The notes under the pieces: model-generated
Database searches by the model: none
What the model was told of the DNA's origin: nothing
Seen by the model: only the letters and a program-made list of their open reading frames with translations
Made by a program: the position numbers and the translations under genes
NCBI GenBank assembly: GCA_021298835.1
Contig: JAJTHG010000005.1
Span: 1-64,000, forward strand
DNA from: Gemmatimonadota bacterium
GTDB taxonomy: Bacteria > Gemmatimonadota > Gemmatimonadetes > Gemmatimonadales > Gemmatimonadaceae
Direction of reading: 5' to 3'
Length of the DNA stretch: 64,000 nucleotides
Shown: piece by piece, positions 33,026-41,784 of the stretch
Layout of the letters: each line of letters opens with the position of its first letter
How positions within the stretch are numbered: the first letter of the stretch is position 1

Positions 33026-35779
33026 ATGGCCACTCCCGCCGCTCCCATCGCGATCGCCAGCATCTTCAACGACGCTTACGTCGCCGAGATGCTCGCGGCC
33101 TACCGGCGCGATCCCGCGTCGGTGGACGAGTCCTGGCGCCAGTACTTCCGGCTCGCCGAAACCCTCGCGGGCGGGCCGCCGGCACCCGCCGGTGCCCCCG
33201 ACGCCGATCTGCTGCGCAAGGTGGCGGCCGCCATGGCGCTCGCGCAGGGTATCCGCCAACACGGCCACTACGCCGTTGCGCTCGATCCCCTCGGGGCGAA
33301 GCCCCTCGGCGCCGCCGAGCTGACGCCCGAGTTCTACGGCATCACCGAGGCCGACCTCGCACTCGTCCCGGGAACCGCGCTCGGCTTCCCGCACATGGCC
33401 ACGGCCACCGAGGTCATCGCCCGCCTGCGGCTGCGCTACGAGACCGCGATCGGAATCGAGTACCAGCACCTCTCGGACGAGGGGGAGCGCGAGTGGTTCC
33501 GCCAGCAGCTGATCGCGCAGGAGCTCTTCCGGCCCCTGACCCGCGAAGAAGCGCTCGAGGTGCTGCGGCGCCTGACGATGGCGGACGGGCTCGAGCGCTT
33601 CCTCGGCAAGGCGTACGTCGGCTACAAGCGCTTCTCGGTCGAGGGGACCGACGCCCTGATCCCGATGCTCGACCACGTGATCGCCGAGTCGGCCGCCGCC
33701 GGCGCGCGTGAGGTGGCGATCGGCATGGCGCACCGCGGGCGGCTGAACGTGCTGGTCAACATCCTCGGCAAAGCGCCGCAGGCGCTGTTCGAGGAGTTCG
33801 AGGGGCGCCACCCCAAGGGCGGCCCCGACAGCGGCACCGGCGACGTGAAGTACCACATGGGCGCGCAGGGGGTGCGCACGGTCGGCGGTCGCGAGGTGCG
33901 GCTGCGGCTGCTGCCCAACCCGAGCCACCTCGAGTTCGTCAACCCGGTGCTCAACGGGCTCGCCCGCGCCGACCAGCGCACGCCCGACGGCCGCGACGAG
34001 CGCTCGGTGGTTCCCGTCGTGATCCATGGCGACGCCGCCTTCCCCGGCGAGGGCATCGTCCCCGAGACATTCAACCTCTCGCGCCTCCGCGGGTTCCGCG
34101 TCGGCGGCACCGTCCACGTCATCGTCAACAACCAGATCGGCTTCACGACGAACCCGACCGACGCCCGGTCCACCCACTACGCGTCCGACCTCGCCAAGGG
34201 CTTCGAGGTGCCGGTGCTGCACGTCAACGCCGACCGGGCCGACGCGTGCATCGCCGCCGTGCGCGTGGCGTGCGCCTATCGCACCGCGTTCGGCAAGGAC
34301 GTCGTCATCGACCTCGTGGGCTACCGCCGCCACGGCCACAACGAGGGTGACGAGCCGACCTACACCCAGCCGGTGCGCTACGGGCTGATCAAGGCCCACC
34401 CCACCCCGCCGCAGGTCTGGGGCCGCAAGCTCGTGGCCGATGGCCTCGCCACCGACGCCGACGTGGCGGCGATCGAGCGCGACGTCATGGCGCAGTGGCA
34501 GGCCGCCTACGACGACGTCAAGCGCGGCACGTGGAGCGCGGCCGCCCATGCCGCGTCGGAAGCGGCCCGGCCGGCCGCCCCCGACGCGACCGGCGTGCCG
34601 GCCGACGTTCTCGGCGCGATCAACGAGCGGCTCCTCACCCACCCGGCCGACTTCACGCCGCACCCGCGGCTCTGGAAGCAGCTCGAGCGCCGCCGCGAGG
34701 CGATGGGCCCGGCGGGCGGCATCGACTGGGGCCACGCCGAGGCGCTGGCCTTCGGGTCGCTCCTCCTCGAGGGGACCTCCGTGCGCCTCACCGGGCAGGA
34801 CGCCGAGCGCGGGACCTTCTCGCACCGCCACGCGGTGCTCTCGGACGCCAACACCAACGCCCCGTTCACGCCGTTGCAGCACCTGCCGAGCGCGACCGGC
34901 CGGTTCGAGGTGTATCCCTCGGCCCTGTCGGAGACGGCGGTGATGGGCTTCGAGTACGGCTACTCGGTCGCGGCGTCCGACACGCTCGTCCTGTGGGAGG
35001 CCCAGTTCGGCGACTTCGCCAACGTCGCGCAGCCGATCATCGACCAGTTCATCGCCGCCGACCGCTCGAAGTGGCACCAGGACTCCTCGCTCGTGCTGCT
35101 CCTTCCGCACGGCTACGAAGGCCAGGGACCCGAGCACTCCAGCGCCCGCCTCGAGCGCTACCTGCAGCTTTGCGCCGAGGACAACCTCCGCGTGGCCTAC
35201 CCCAGCTCGCCGGCGCAGTACTTCCACGTGCTGCGCCGCCAGGCCCGTTGGGGCGACCGACGGCCGCTCGTGCTGATGCAGCCCAAGTCCATGCTGCGCC
35301 TGCCGGCGGCGATGAGCGCGCTCGACGACCTCGTCCGCGGCACCTTCCGCCCCGTCATCGACGACCCCCGCCTCGGCACCCCGGAGGCCGCGGCCTCGGT
35401 CCGCCGCGTGGTCTTCTGCACCGGCAAGGTTTACTACGACCTCGTCGCCAAGGGGCCCGGTCCCGAGGTCGCGCTGGTGCGCGTCGAGCAGCTCTATCCG
35501 TGGCCGGCCGCCACCGTCGCGGCGGTCGTCGACCGCTATCCGAACGTCGAGGACGTCGTCTGGGCGCAGGAAGAGCCCAAGAACGCCGGGGCGTGGACCT
35601 TCGTCGCGCCGCGCCTGCGGGTGAGCACCGGCAACGCGCTGGAACTGCGCTACGTGGGCCGGCCCGACCGGGCGTCGCCCGCGGAGGGCTACGCCAGCGA
35701 CCACGCCGAGGAGCAGGCGCGCATCGTCGCGGAGGCGCTCGACGTGAAGGCGCGCCGTCGCGCGGGCGCCCGCGCGTGA
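33026..35779 (+). CDS. sucA: 2-oxoglutarate dehydrogenase E1 component
   Basis: A 917-residue thiamine-diphosphate enzyme, full length for the family (about 930). N-terminal FNDAYVAEMLAAYRRDPASV is the E2-binding helix. VAIGMAHRGRLNVLVNILGK, the GD-A-A-F...N-N-Q-I-G-F ThDP/Mg motif (about 335-375) and RHGHNEGDEP are diagnostic. LPHGYEGQGPEHSSARLERY lies in the pyrimidine-binding domain. It decarboxylates 2-oxoglutarate in the TCA cycle. sucB and lpd are not adjacent; downstream genes (4-nt overlap) are metabolically unrelated. Confidence 0.96.
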   Translation: MATPAAPIAIASIFNDAYVAEMLAAYRRDPASVDESWRQYFRLAETLAGGPPAPAGAPDADLLRKVAAAMALAQGIRQHGHYAVALDPLGAKPLGAAELTPEFYGITEADLALVPGTALGFPHMATATEVIARLRLRYETAIGIEYQHLSDEGEREWFRQQLIAQELFRPLTREEALEVLRRLTMADGLERFLGKAYVGYKRFSVEGTDALIPMLDHVIAESAAAGAREVAIGMAHRGRLNVLVNILGKAPQALFEEFEGRHPKGGPDSGTGDVKYHMGAQGVRTVGGREVRLRLLPNPSHLEFVNPVLNGLARADQRTPDGRDERSVVPVVIHGDAAFPGEGIVPETFNLSRLRGFRVGGTVHVIVNNQIGFTTNPTDARSTHYASDLAKGFEVPVLHVNADRADACIAAVRVACAYRTAFGKDVVIDLVGYRRHGHNEGDEPTYTQPVRYGLIKAHPTPPQVWGRKLVADGLATDADVAAIERDVMAQWQAAYDDVKRGTWSAAAHAASEAARPAAPDATGVPADVLGAINERLLTHPADFTPHPRLWKQLERRREAMGPAGGIDWGHAEALAFGSLLLEGTSVRLTGQDAERGTFSHRHAVLSDANTNAPFTPLQHLPSATGRFEVYPSALSETAVMGFEYGYSVAASDTLVLWEAQFGDFANVAQPIIDQFIAADRSKWHQDSSLVLLLPHGYEGQGPEHSSARLERYLQLCAEDNLRVAYPSSPAQYFHVLRRQARWGDRRPLVLMQPKSMLRLPAAMSALDDLVRGTFRPVIDDPRLGTPEAAASVRRVVFCTGKVYYDLVAKGPGPEVALVRVEQLYPWPAATVAAVVDRYPNVEDVVWAQEEPKNAGAWTFVAPRLRVSTGNALELRYVGRPDRASPAEGYASDHAEEQARIVAEALDVKARRRAGARA

Positions 35780-38295
35780 GCCGGCGACGGCTGTCGGCGC
35801 TCGCCGCGGCCGTCGTGCTCGCCGTGGCGCCGGCCGCCGCCGCGCGGGCCCAGGACGCCGCGACCCTCGACGAGCGCCTGCGCGCCCTCGCGGTGCCGGT
35901 GCGCGTACTCATGATCGCGGCGCACCCGGATGACGAGGACACCCAGCTGCTCACGTGGCTCGCACGCGCGCGGGGCGCCACCACGGCGTACCTCTCGCTG
36001 ACGCGCGGCGACGGCGGGCAGAACCTCATCGGCAACGAGCTCGGCGAGGCGCTCGGCGCCATCCGCACCGAGGAACTGCTGGCGGCCCGCCGCATTGACG
36101 GCGCGACGCAGTACTTCACGCGGGCCTTCGACTTCGGCTTCTCGAAGACGGCCGAGGAGACCTATCGCCACTGGCCGAAGGACACGATCCTCGGCGACGT
36201 CGTGCGCGTGGTGCGGGCCTTCCGGCCGCACTTCATCGTCGCGGTGTTCAGCGGCACCCCGCGCGACGGGCACGGCCACCATCAGGTGAGCGGGCTCCTC
36301 GCGCGCGAGGCCTACGACCTCGGGGCGGACACCGTCCGCTTCCCCGCCGCCTCCCACGGCCGGCCGTGGACGGTGGCGAAGTTCTACCGGTCCGCGCGCT
36401 TCCGCCCGGCCGACGCCACGCTGTCGTTCGACGTCGGCACGTACAACGTGCTGCGGGGACGCGGCTACGCCGAGCTGGCGGGCGAGAGCCGCAGCCAGCA
36501 CAAGTCGCAGGGCTTCGGGGTACTGCAACGCAAGGGCGCCGTGCTCGACCATGTCACGCGCGAGGCAACGCGCGTCAACGCCGGCACCGAAGCGCGGGCC
36601 GAGCGCGACCTCTTCGATGGCCTCGACACCCTCGCCGGTCCGGCGCCGCCGGGTGTCGCGCCGGACTCGGTCCGGCGCGCGCTGGACCGGCTGCGACAGG
36701 CGATCGACCTGCGCGATCCCTGGCCGACCGTCGAGCGCGCGCTCGCCGTCGTCGGGCGGCGCCCGGACGACCACCTGCTCGTCGCCCAGGCGGCCGGGCT
36801 CGCGCTCGAGGCGACCGCCGACGCACCCACGGTGGCGGTGAACGACACCGTCGCCGTCTCGCTGACCCTCTACAATCGCGGCCGCGTCCCGGTGCGCTGG
36901 CTCCCCGGCGACACGGTGCAGCCGGCCGTCGCCCTGGCCGTCGCCCTGGCCGTCGCCGCGGGGCACGACACGCTGGTGGTGGCCCCCGGCGGCAGCGCGA
37001 CCCGCATCCTGCGCATCGTCCCCACCGAGGCGACCACTCCGTGGTGGCGACGGGCCGGGCGGAACGGCGACTGGTGGGCCACGCCGATCGCGGTCGCCCC
37101 GGGCGACGTCCCCGACGACGAGTCGCGCGCCGGGCTCGCCGTGCGGATCGCCGTCGAGCTCCCCGGGGCCGGGCGCTGGCCGCTCGCGGCGCCGCTGGTG
37201 CACCGCTTCGCCGACCCGGTGAAGGGGGACCAGCAGCGCGCGGTCCTCGCCGCCCCCCGCATCGGCGTGCGACTCGAACGTGCCGCCGCGTACGTACCGG
37301 CCGGCCGCGACGTGCGCCGGTCGCTGCGCGTGTTCGTGCGCAGCGTGGCGCGCGACACGCAGGTCGTCCGCGTATCGCTGGAACTGCCACAGGGCCTGCG
37401 CACCGTAACGCCGGCCCCCGTCGTGCGCCTCGCCCCGGGCACGGAGGCCGCGGTCACGTTCGACGTGCAGGGTCGCCTCCCGGTCGGACGGCATCGCCTC
37501 GCCGCGGTCGCCTCGACCGGTGCCGGACCGTCCGCCGCCCAGTGGCGGAACGGGTACGAACGGATCGACTACGACCACGTCCGGCCGCTGCACCTGCTGC
37601 GCCCGGCGACGCTGGAGCTGACGGGCCTGGAGGTCGCGCTTCCGGCCCGGACGGACATCGCCTACCTCCCGGGGGTCGGCGACAACGTGCGGCCGATGCT
37701 CGAGGACCTCGGCTTTGGCGTCACCGCGCTCGATCCCGCGACGCTGGCGACCGCCGACCTGGCGCGCTTCCGCAGCATCGTCGTCGGCCCCCGCGCGTTC
37801 GAGGCCAGCGAGGCGCTCTACGCCGCGCGGGAACGGCTGTACGCGTACGTCCGCGGCGGCGGTACGCTGGTGCTGCAGTACGGCCAGCAGGAGCTCACCC
37901 GACCCGGCGCGCTGCCGTATCCGGTGACGATCGCTCGTCCGCACGATCGTGTGACCGAGGAGGATGCCGAGGTGCGCGTGCTGCGTCCCGGGCACCCGCT
38001 GCTGACGACGCCGAACCGCATCGGCGACGCCGACTGGGCCGGCTGGGTGCAGGAGCGCGCGCTCTACATCCCGCGCACGATCGATCCTGCCTGGACGCCG
38101 CTCCTGGCCATGCAGGATGCGGGGGAGCCCGCGCGCGAGCACGGGCTGCTCGTCGCCCCGCTGGGCCGCGGGGTCCTCGTCTATTCGTCGCTCGCGTTCT
38201 TCCGGCAGCTGCCGGCCGGGGTACCGGGGGCGGCTCGGCTGTTCGTGAACCTCGTCGCGGCCACGCCGACCGCGGCCGGAAGCCGCGTCCCGTGA
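35776..38295 (+). CDS. secreted PIG-L-type deacetylase with C-terminal beta and amidotransferase-like domains
   Basis: An 839-residue protein from a GTG overlapping the sucA stop. A signal peptide ends AAARAQ. Residues about 35-290 are the PIG-L/LmbE domain: MIAAHPDDEDTQLLTWLAR holds the zinc-binding AHPDDE, and GHGHHQVSG the later His pair. About 370-600 are beta-sandwich, NEW3-like repeats (VSLTLYNRGRVPVRWLPGD). About 620-830 resemble a class-I glutamine-amidotransferase-like fold without a nucleophile Cys. Such large enzymes deacetylate N-acetylated sugars outside the cytosol; the substrate is unknown. Confidence 0.82.
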   Translation: MSRRRLSALAAAVVLAVAPAAAARAQDAATLDERLRALAVPVRVLMIAAHPDDEDTQLLTWLARARGATTAYLSLTRGDGGQNLIGNELGEALGAIRTEELLAARRIDGATQYFTRAFDFGFSKTAEETYRHWPKDTILGDVVRVVRAFRPHFIVAVFSGTPRDGHGHHQVSGLLAREAYDLGADTVRFPAASHGRPWTVAKFYRSARFRPADATLSFDVGTYNVLRGRGYAELAGESRSQHKSQGFGVLQRKGAVLDHVTREATRVNAGTEARAERDLFDGLDTLAGPAPPGVAPDSVRRALDRLRQAIDLRDPWPTVERALAVVGRRPDDHLLVAQAAGLALEATADAPTVAVNDTVAVSLTLYNRGRVPVRWLPGDTVQPAVALAVALAVAAGHDTLVVAPGGSATRILRIVPTEATTPWWRRAGRNGDWWATPIAVAPGDVPDDESRAGLAVRIAVELPGAGRWPLAAPLVHRFADPVKGDQQRAVLAAPRIGVRLERAAAYVPAGRDVRRSLRVFVRSVARDTQVVRVSLELPQGLRTVTPAPVVRLAPGTEAAVTFDVQGRLPVGRHRLAAVASTGAGPSAAQWRNGYERIDYDHVRPLHLLRPATLELTGLEVALPARTDIAYLPGVGDNVRPMLEDLGFGVTALDPATLATADLARFRSIVVGPRAFEASEALYAARERLYAYVRGGGTLVLQYGQQELTRPGALPYPVTIARPHDRVTEEDAEVRVLRPGHPLLTTPNRIGDADWAGWVQERALYIPRTIDPAWTPLLAMQDAGEPAREHGLLVAPLGRGVLVYSSLAFFRQLPAGVPGAARLFVNLVAATPTAAGSRVP

Positions 38296-39443
38296 CCGGA
38301 CGGCGCCGGGACCGCGCGAACCGGCGCGGCCGCGTGGGCGTGGCCGCGGCTGCGTCGGTCGCAGGCGCACTGGCCTGGCTGCTGGCGGGCCCCGTCGGGT
38401 GCGCGCGTGATTCGCGCGAGCTCGTCGTCGTCTACTCGCCGCACGACGAGCCGCTGCGGACCGAACTCGAGGTCGCCTTCGAGCGTGAGCATCCGCGACT
38501 CGACGTCGAGTGGGTCGTGCTGGGGTCGCAGGTGATCCTCGAGCGCGTGCGCGCCGAGCGGGCCGCGCCGCGCGCCGACGTCTGGTTCGGTGCCGCGGCC
38601 GATCGCTTCGTCGCCGCCGCGCGCGAGGGGTTGCTCGCCGCCTACACGCCGACGTGGGCGGCGCTGGCGCCCGCAGGCACCCGTGACGACGGCGACCGGT
38701 GGTTCGGGGTCTACCGCACGCCGCTCGTGATCGGCTTCAACAGCGAGGCGCTCTCGCCCGAGACGGCCCCGCGCGACTGGCGGGAGCTCGCGTCGCCCGG
38801 CTGGCGCGGGAAGGTCGTGCTGCGCGATCCGCGGCATGCCGGCTCGATGCAGAGCATGGCCACGGCCATCTTCGCCGAGGCCGTGGCCCGCGACGGCTCC
38901 TCGGCGGCGGCGCAGGCGTGGCTCGACGGTCTCGATCGCAACGTCCGCGCCTACGTGGACTCGCCCACGGAGCTCTACCAGCACCTGGCGCGCAAGGACG
39001 GGGTGGTGACGGTGTGGAACGTGGCGGAACTCGACGCGCAGCCGCGGCGCGAGAAGCGGCCGATCGGATGGCGCGTGCCCGACGGCGGCGTGCCGATCCT
39101 CGTCGACGGCATTGCCGTGGTGGCCGGCGCTCCGCACGCGCGCGCCGCGCAGGCGTTCGTCGAGTTCGTCACCTCGCGCCCGGCCGTCGAGCTGGCCGCG
39201 CGCCGCCACGCGCGCTGGCCGGTCCGTCCCGACGTGCCGGGTGACGCGATGCCGGCGTGGACCCGCCGCGCCGCGGGCGCGTGGCGCCCCCTGCCGCTCG
39301 ACGCCCCCGTCGTCGCCGACTCGATGGAGGCGTGGATGCGCCGGTGGACCGCGAAGGTCGCGGCGCGCCCGCCGGCCGCGCCGCGCGCCGGGACGCGGCT
39401 ACTCGGCGGCATCCGGCGGCGGGCGGTGGCGGGCGGGCCGTGA
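38292..39443 (+). CDS. extracellular solute-binding lipoprotein (iron/thiamine-type), orphan
   Basis: A 383-residue periplasmic binding protein. A basic head, one hydrophobic segment and a lipobox-like PVGC-A precede the mature domain. LVVVYSPHDEPLRTELEVAF, ADVWFGAAADRF and WFGVYRTPLVIGFNSEAL match type-2 binding proteins of the AfuA/FbpA class, and GKVVLRDPRHAGS continues the fold. No permease or ATPase gene lies nearby, so it must work with a distant transporter or serve as a sensor. The GTG start overlaps the PIG-L stop and its own stop overlaps the NDH-2 start. Confidence 0.8.
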   Translation: MTGRRRDRANRRGRVGVAAAASVAGALAWLLAGPVGCARDSRELVVVYSPHDEPLRTELEVAFEREHPRLDVEWVVLGSQVILERVRAERAAPRADVWFGAAADRFVAAAREGLLAAYTPTWAALAPAGTRDDGDRWFGVYRTPLVIGFNSEALSPETAPRDWRELASPGWRGKVVLRDPRHAGSMQSMATAIFAEAVARDGSSAAAQAWLDGLDRNVRAYVDSPTELYQHLARKDGVVTVWNVAELDAQPRREKRPIGWRVPDGGVPILVDGIAVVAGAPHARAAQAFVEFVTSRPAVELAARRHARWPVRPDVPGDAMPAWTRRAAGAWRPLPLDAPVVADSMEAWMRRWTAKVAARPPAAPRAGTRLLGGIRRRAVAGGP

Positions 39444-40732
39444 GCCCCCCCGCCCGCCTGCGCGTCGTGATCATCGGGGGAGGGTTCGCCGGCCTCGCCG
39501 CCGCGCGTGCCCTGCGGAAGCACCCCGTGGACGTCACGCTGCTCGACCGCACCAACCACCACCTCTTCCAGCCCCTGCTCTATCAGGTGGCCACGGCGAT
39601 GCTCGCGCCGAGCGACATCTCGGTGCCGATCCGCTGGGCACTGCGGCGGGTGCGCAACTGCCGGGTCCTTCTCGGCGACGTCAAGCGGATCGACGTCGAG
39701 CGCCGCGTCGTGCTCGTCGACGCGGACCAGCGCGAGATCCCGTACGACCGGCTCATCGTCGCGGCCGGGATGTGCAACGCGTACTTCGGGCATGACGAAT
39801 GGGAAGACCACGCCCCGGGGCTCAAGTCGCTCGACGACGCGCTGCGCATCCGCCGGCGCTTCCTGCTCGCCTTCGAGCGGGCCGAGGCGGCGCGGAGCGA
39901 GGAGCAGCGGCGGCGCTGGCTCACGTTCGTGGTCATCGGCGGGGGGCCGACCGGCGTCGAACTCGCCGGAATGCTTCCCGAGGTCGCCCGCGCCTTCCGC
40001 CGCGAGTACCGCGCGTACGACCCGACCTCGCTGCGCGTCGTGCTGCTCGAGGGGGGCGATCGCCTGCTCTCCGCGTTCGACCCCGCCCTCTCGGCGCAGG
40101 CCCGTCGTGACCTCGAGGGGTTGGGCGTCGAGGTGCGTACCGGAACGAGGGTGACGGCGCTCGACCAGCATGGCGTCTCGCTCGCCGACGGGACGCGCAT
40201 CGAGGCGGAGGAGATCTTCTGGGCGGCCGGCATCGCGGCCTCGCCGCTGACGCAGGGACTCGTGCCACTCGACAAGTCGGGCCGCGTGCTCGTCGCGCCC
40301 GACTGCTCGGTGCCGGGGCATCCCGAGGTCTTCGTCGTCGGCGACCTCGCGGCCATCCGCGCACCGGACGGGAGTTGGATCCCGGGCGTGGCGCCGACCG
40401 CCAACCAGACGGGCGCGCACGCGGCGGCGATGATCGTGGCGGACCTGCACGGGGGGCCGCGGCGTCCCTACCGGTGGTTCAACAAGGGCGACCTCGCGAC
40501 GATCGGTCGCCACAAAGCCGTCGCCCGCTTCGGTCGCGTCAACGTGACGGGCTACGCGGCGTGGCTCCTGTGGCTGTTCGTCCACGTCCTCTACCTCGCC
40601 GGCTTCCGCAATCGGCTGAGCGTGGTGCTGCAGTGGGCCTACGCGTACGTCACGTTCCAGCGCGGCGTGCGGCTCATCACCGGAAGCGACACCGGCGAGT
40701 ACCCCGTGCCCGACACGCTGCGACGGGTCTGA
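39440..40732 (+). CDS. ndh: type II NADH dehydrogenase (NDH-2)
   Basis: A 430-residue flavoprotein from a GTG at 39440. RVVIIGGGFAGLAAARAL binds FAD and FVVIGGGPTGVELAGML binds NADH. NHHLFQPLLYQVATAMLAP and GVAPTANQTGAHAAAMI are conserved in NDH-2. The C-terminus has the amphipathic/hydrophobic membrane anchor (YAAWLLWLFVHVLYLAGF). It oxidises NADH and reduces quinone without pumping protons. It overlaps the SBP gene by 4 nt and may act with the cytochrome bd oxidase encoded elsewhere in the window. Confidence 0.9.
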   Translation: MSPPARLRVVIIGGGFAGLAAARALRKHPVDVTLLDRTNHHLFQPLLYQVATAMLAPSDISVPIRWALRRVRNCRVLLGDVKRIDVERRVVLVDADQREIPYDRLIVAAGMCNAYFGHDEWEDHAPGLKSLDDALRIRRRFLLAFERAEAARSEEQRRRWLTFVVIGGGPTGVELAGMLPEVARAFRREYRAYDPTSLRVVLLEGGDRLLSAFDPALSAQARRDLEGLGVEVRTGTRVTALDQHGVSLADGTRIEAEEIFWAAGIAASPLTQGLVPLDKSGRVLVAPDCSVPGHPEVFVVGDLAAIRAPDGSWIPGVAPTANQTGAHAAAMIVADLHGGPRRPYRWFNKGDLATIGRHKAVARFGRVNVTGYAAWLLWLFVHVLYLAGFRNRLSVVLQWAYAYVTFQRGVRLITGSDTGEYPVPDTLRRV

Positions 40733-40847
40733 CATGTGACGCGTGCGGGGCGCCCCGATTGACGCGGGGGCCCGTCCCGGGTTTCTTGCACGTGCGCCCC
40801 CGTCGACGCTGACGGCGCATTCGCGGCTCCACGTCTTTCCCATCCGA

Positions 40848-41783
40848 ATGCCCCGCCGACCTGCGACCCCAGCGGGCGGCGCCGCCGACGCCGGCGGCCC
40901 ACCGCCGGATGCGGCGCGCCGCCTCGCGGCGAGCTTCGTCCACGAAGTCAACAACACGCTGAATCCCATGATGGCCGCCGCCTTCCTGCTCGAGCAGAAG
41001 GCCGACGACGCGGCCACCGTCCGGGACGTGGCGCTGCAGCTGCGGCGCGCGACCGAGGAGCTCGCACGCCAGACGCGACTGGTCAGCGCGATGTTGCGGC
41101 CCCCGCGAGCGAGCCCCGACGGGGGCCACCCGTCGCCTGACGATGGCCCGGGAGCCGAGACGGTGGCAGCCGCCGGCGCCCCCGCGCCGACGGCGACAGG
41201 GACGATCCGCGTCGTGCTGGCCGACGACAAGGCGGACGATCGGTCGCTCCTGGCCGACGTCCTGCGCACGCTGGGCCACGACGTGGTCGCCCTCGCGACG
41301 AGCGGCGACGAGGCGGTCGCGCTGGCCGGTGCCACCGCACCCGACGTCGTCCTGCTCGACATCCGCATGCCGGGCGGCACCGGCATCGAGGCGGCGCAGC
41401 GGCTGCGCACCGCCACACCGGACATCGCGATCGTGCTCTATACCGGTGACCCGACGCTCGATCTCACGGGCGTCGGCCTCGAGGACTCCGGGGCCCTCGC
41501 CGTGCTGCCGAAGCCCGCTGCGCCGAATGCCATTGACGCCTCGCTGCGGCTGGCCGTACGCCGGGCCGGCGAGTTGCGGCTCGCACGGGCCGAGGCCGCG
41601 GACGCCAAGCTGCGGCTCGAGCAGCGCAAGCTCATCGAGCGCGCCAAGGGGATGCTGATGCAGCGCATGCAGGTCGGCGAGGCGGAGGCCTACCGCTTCC
41701 TGCAGAAGACCAGCCAGAACCGCGCGGTGCCGATCGTCGAACTCGCGCGGCTGATCCTCGAGAACGACGGCGTGGTGCGCTGA
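40848..41783 (+). CDS. ANTAR-domain response regulator with an N-terminal histidine-kinase-like helix pair
   Basis: A 311-residue protein. Residues 20-85 (AASFVHEVNNTLNPMMAAAFL, later LRRATEELARQTRLVSAML) look like a HisKA/DHp dimerisation hairpin with a VHEVNN H-box, but no ATPase domain follows. Residues 115-230 are a receiver domain, with phospho-Asp in DVVLLDIRMPGGTG and the acidic pair in LADDKADD. About 240-305 are ANTAR (RKLIERAKGMLMQRMQVGEAEAYRF), an RNA-binding antiterminator fold. ATG 40848 is preferred over the ORF's earlier start because the intervening sequence is unlike the family. Confidence 0.82.
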   Translation: MPRRPATPAGGAADAGGPPPDAARRLAASFVHEVNNTLNPMMAAAFLLEQKADDAATVRDVALQLRRATEELARQTRLVSAMLRPPRASPDGGHPSPDDGPGAETVAAAGAPAPTATGTIRVVLADDKADDRSLLADVLRTLGHDVVALATSGDEAVALAGATAPDVVLLDIRMPGGTGIEAAQRLRTATPDIAIVLYTGDPTLDLTGVGLEDSGALAVLPKPAAPNAIDASLRLAVRRAGELRLARAEAADAKLRLEQRKLIERAKGMLMQRMQVGEAEAYRFLQKTSQNRAVPIVELARLILENDGVVR

Positions 41784-41784
41784 G

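Noticed and set aside
33011-35704. An 897-codon open frame antisense to sucA
   Set aside because: It mirrors sucA codon by codon, lacks any motif, and sucA is an unmistakable gene.
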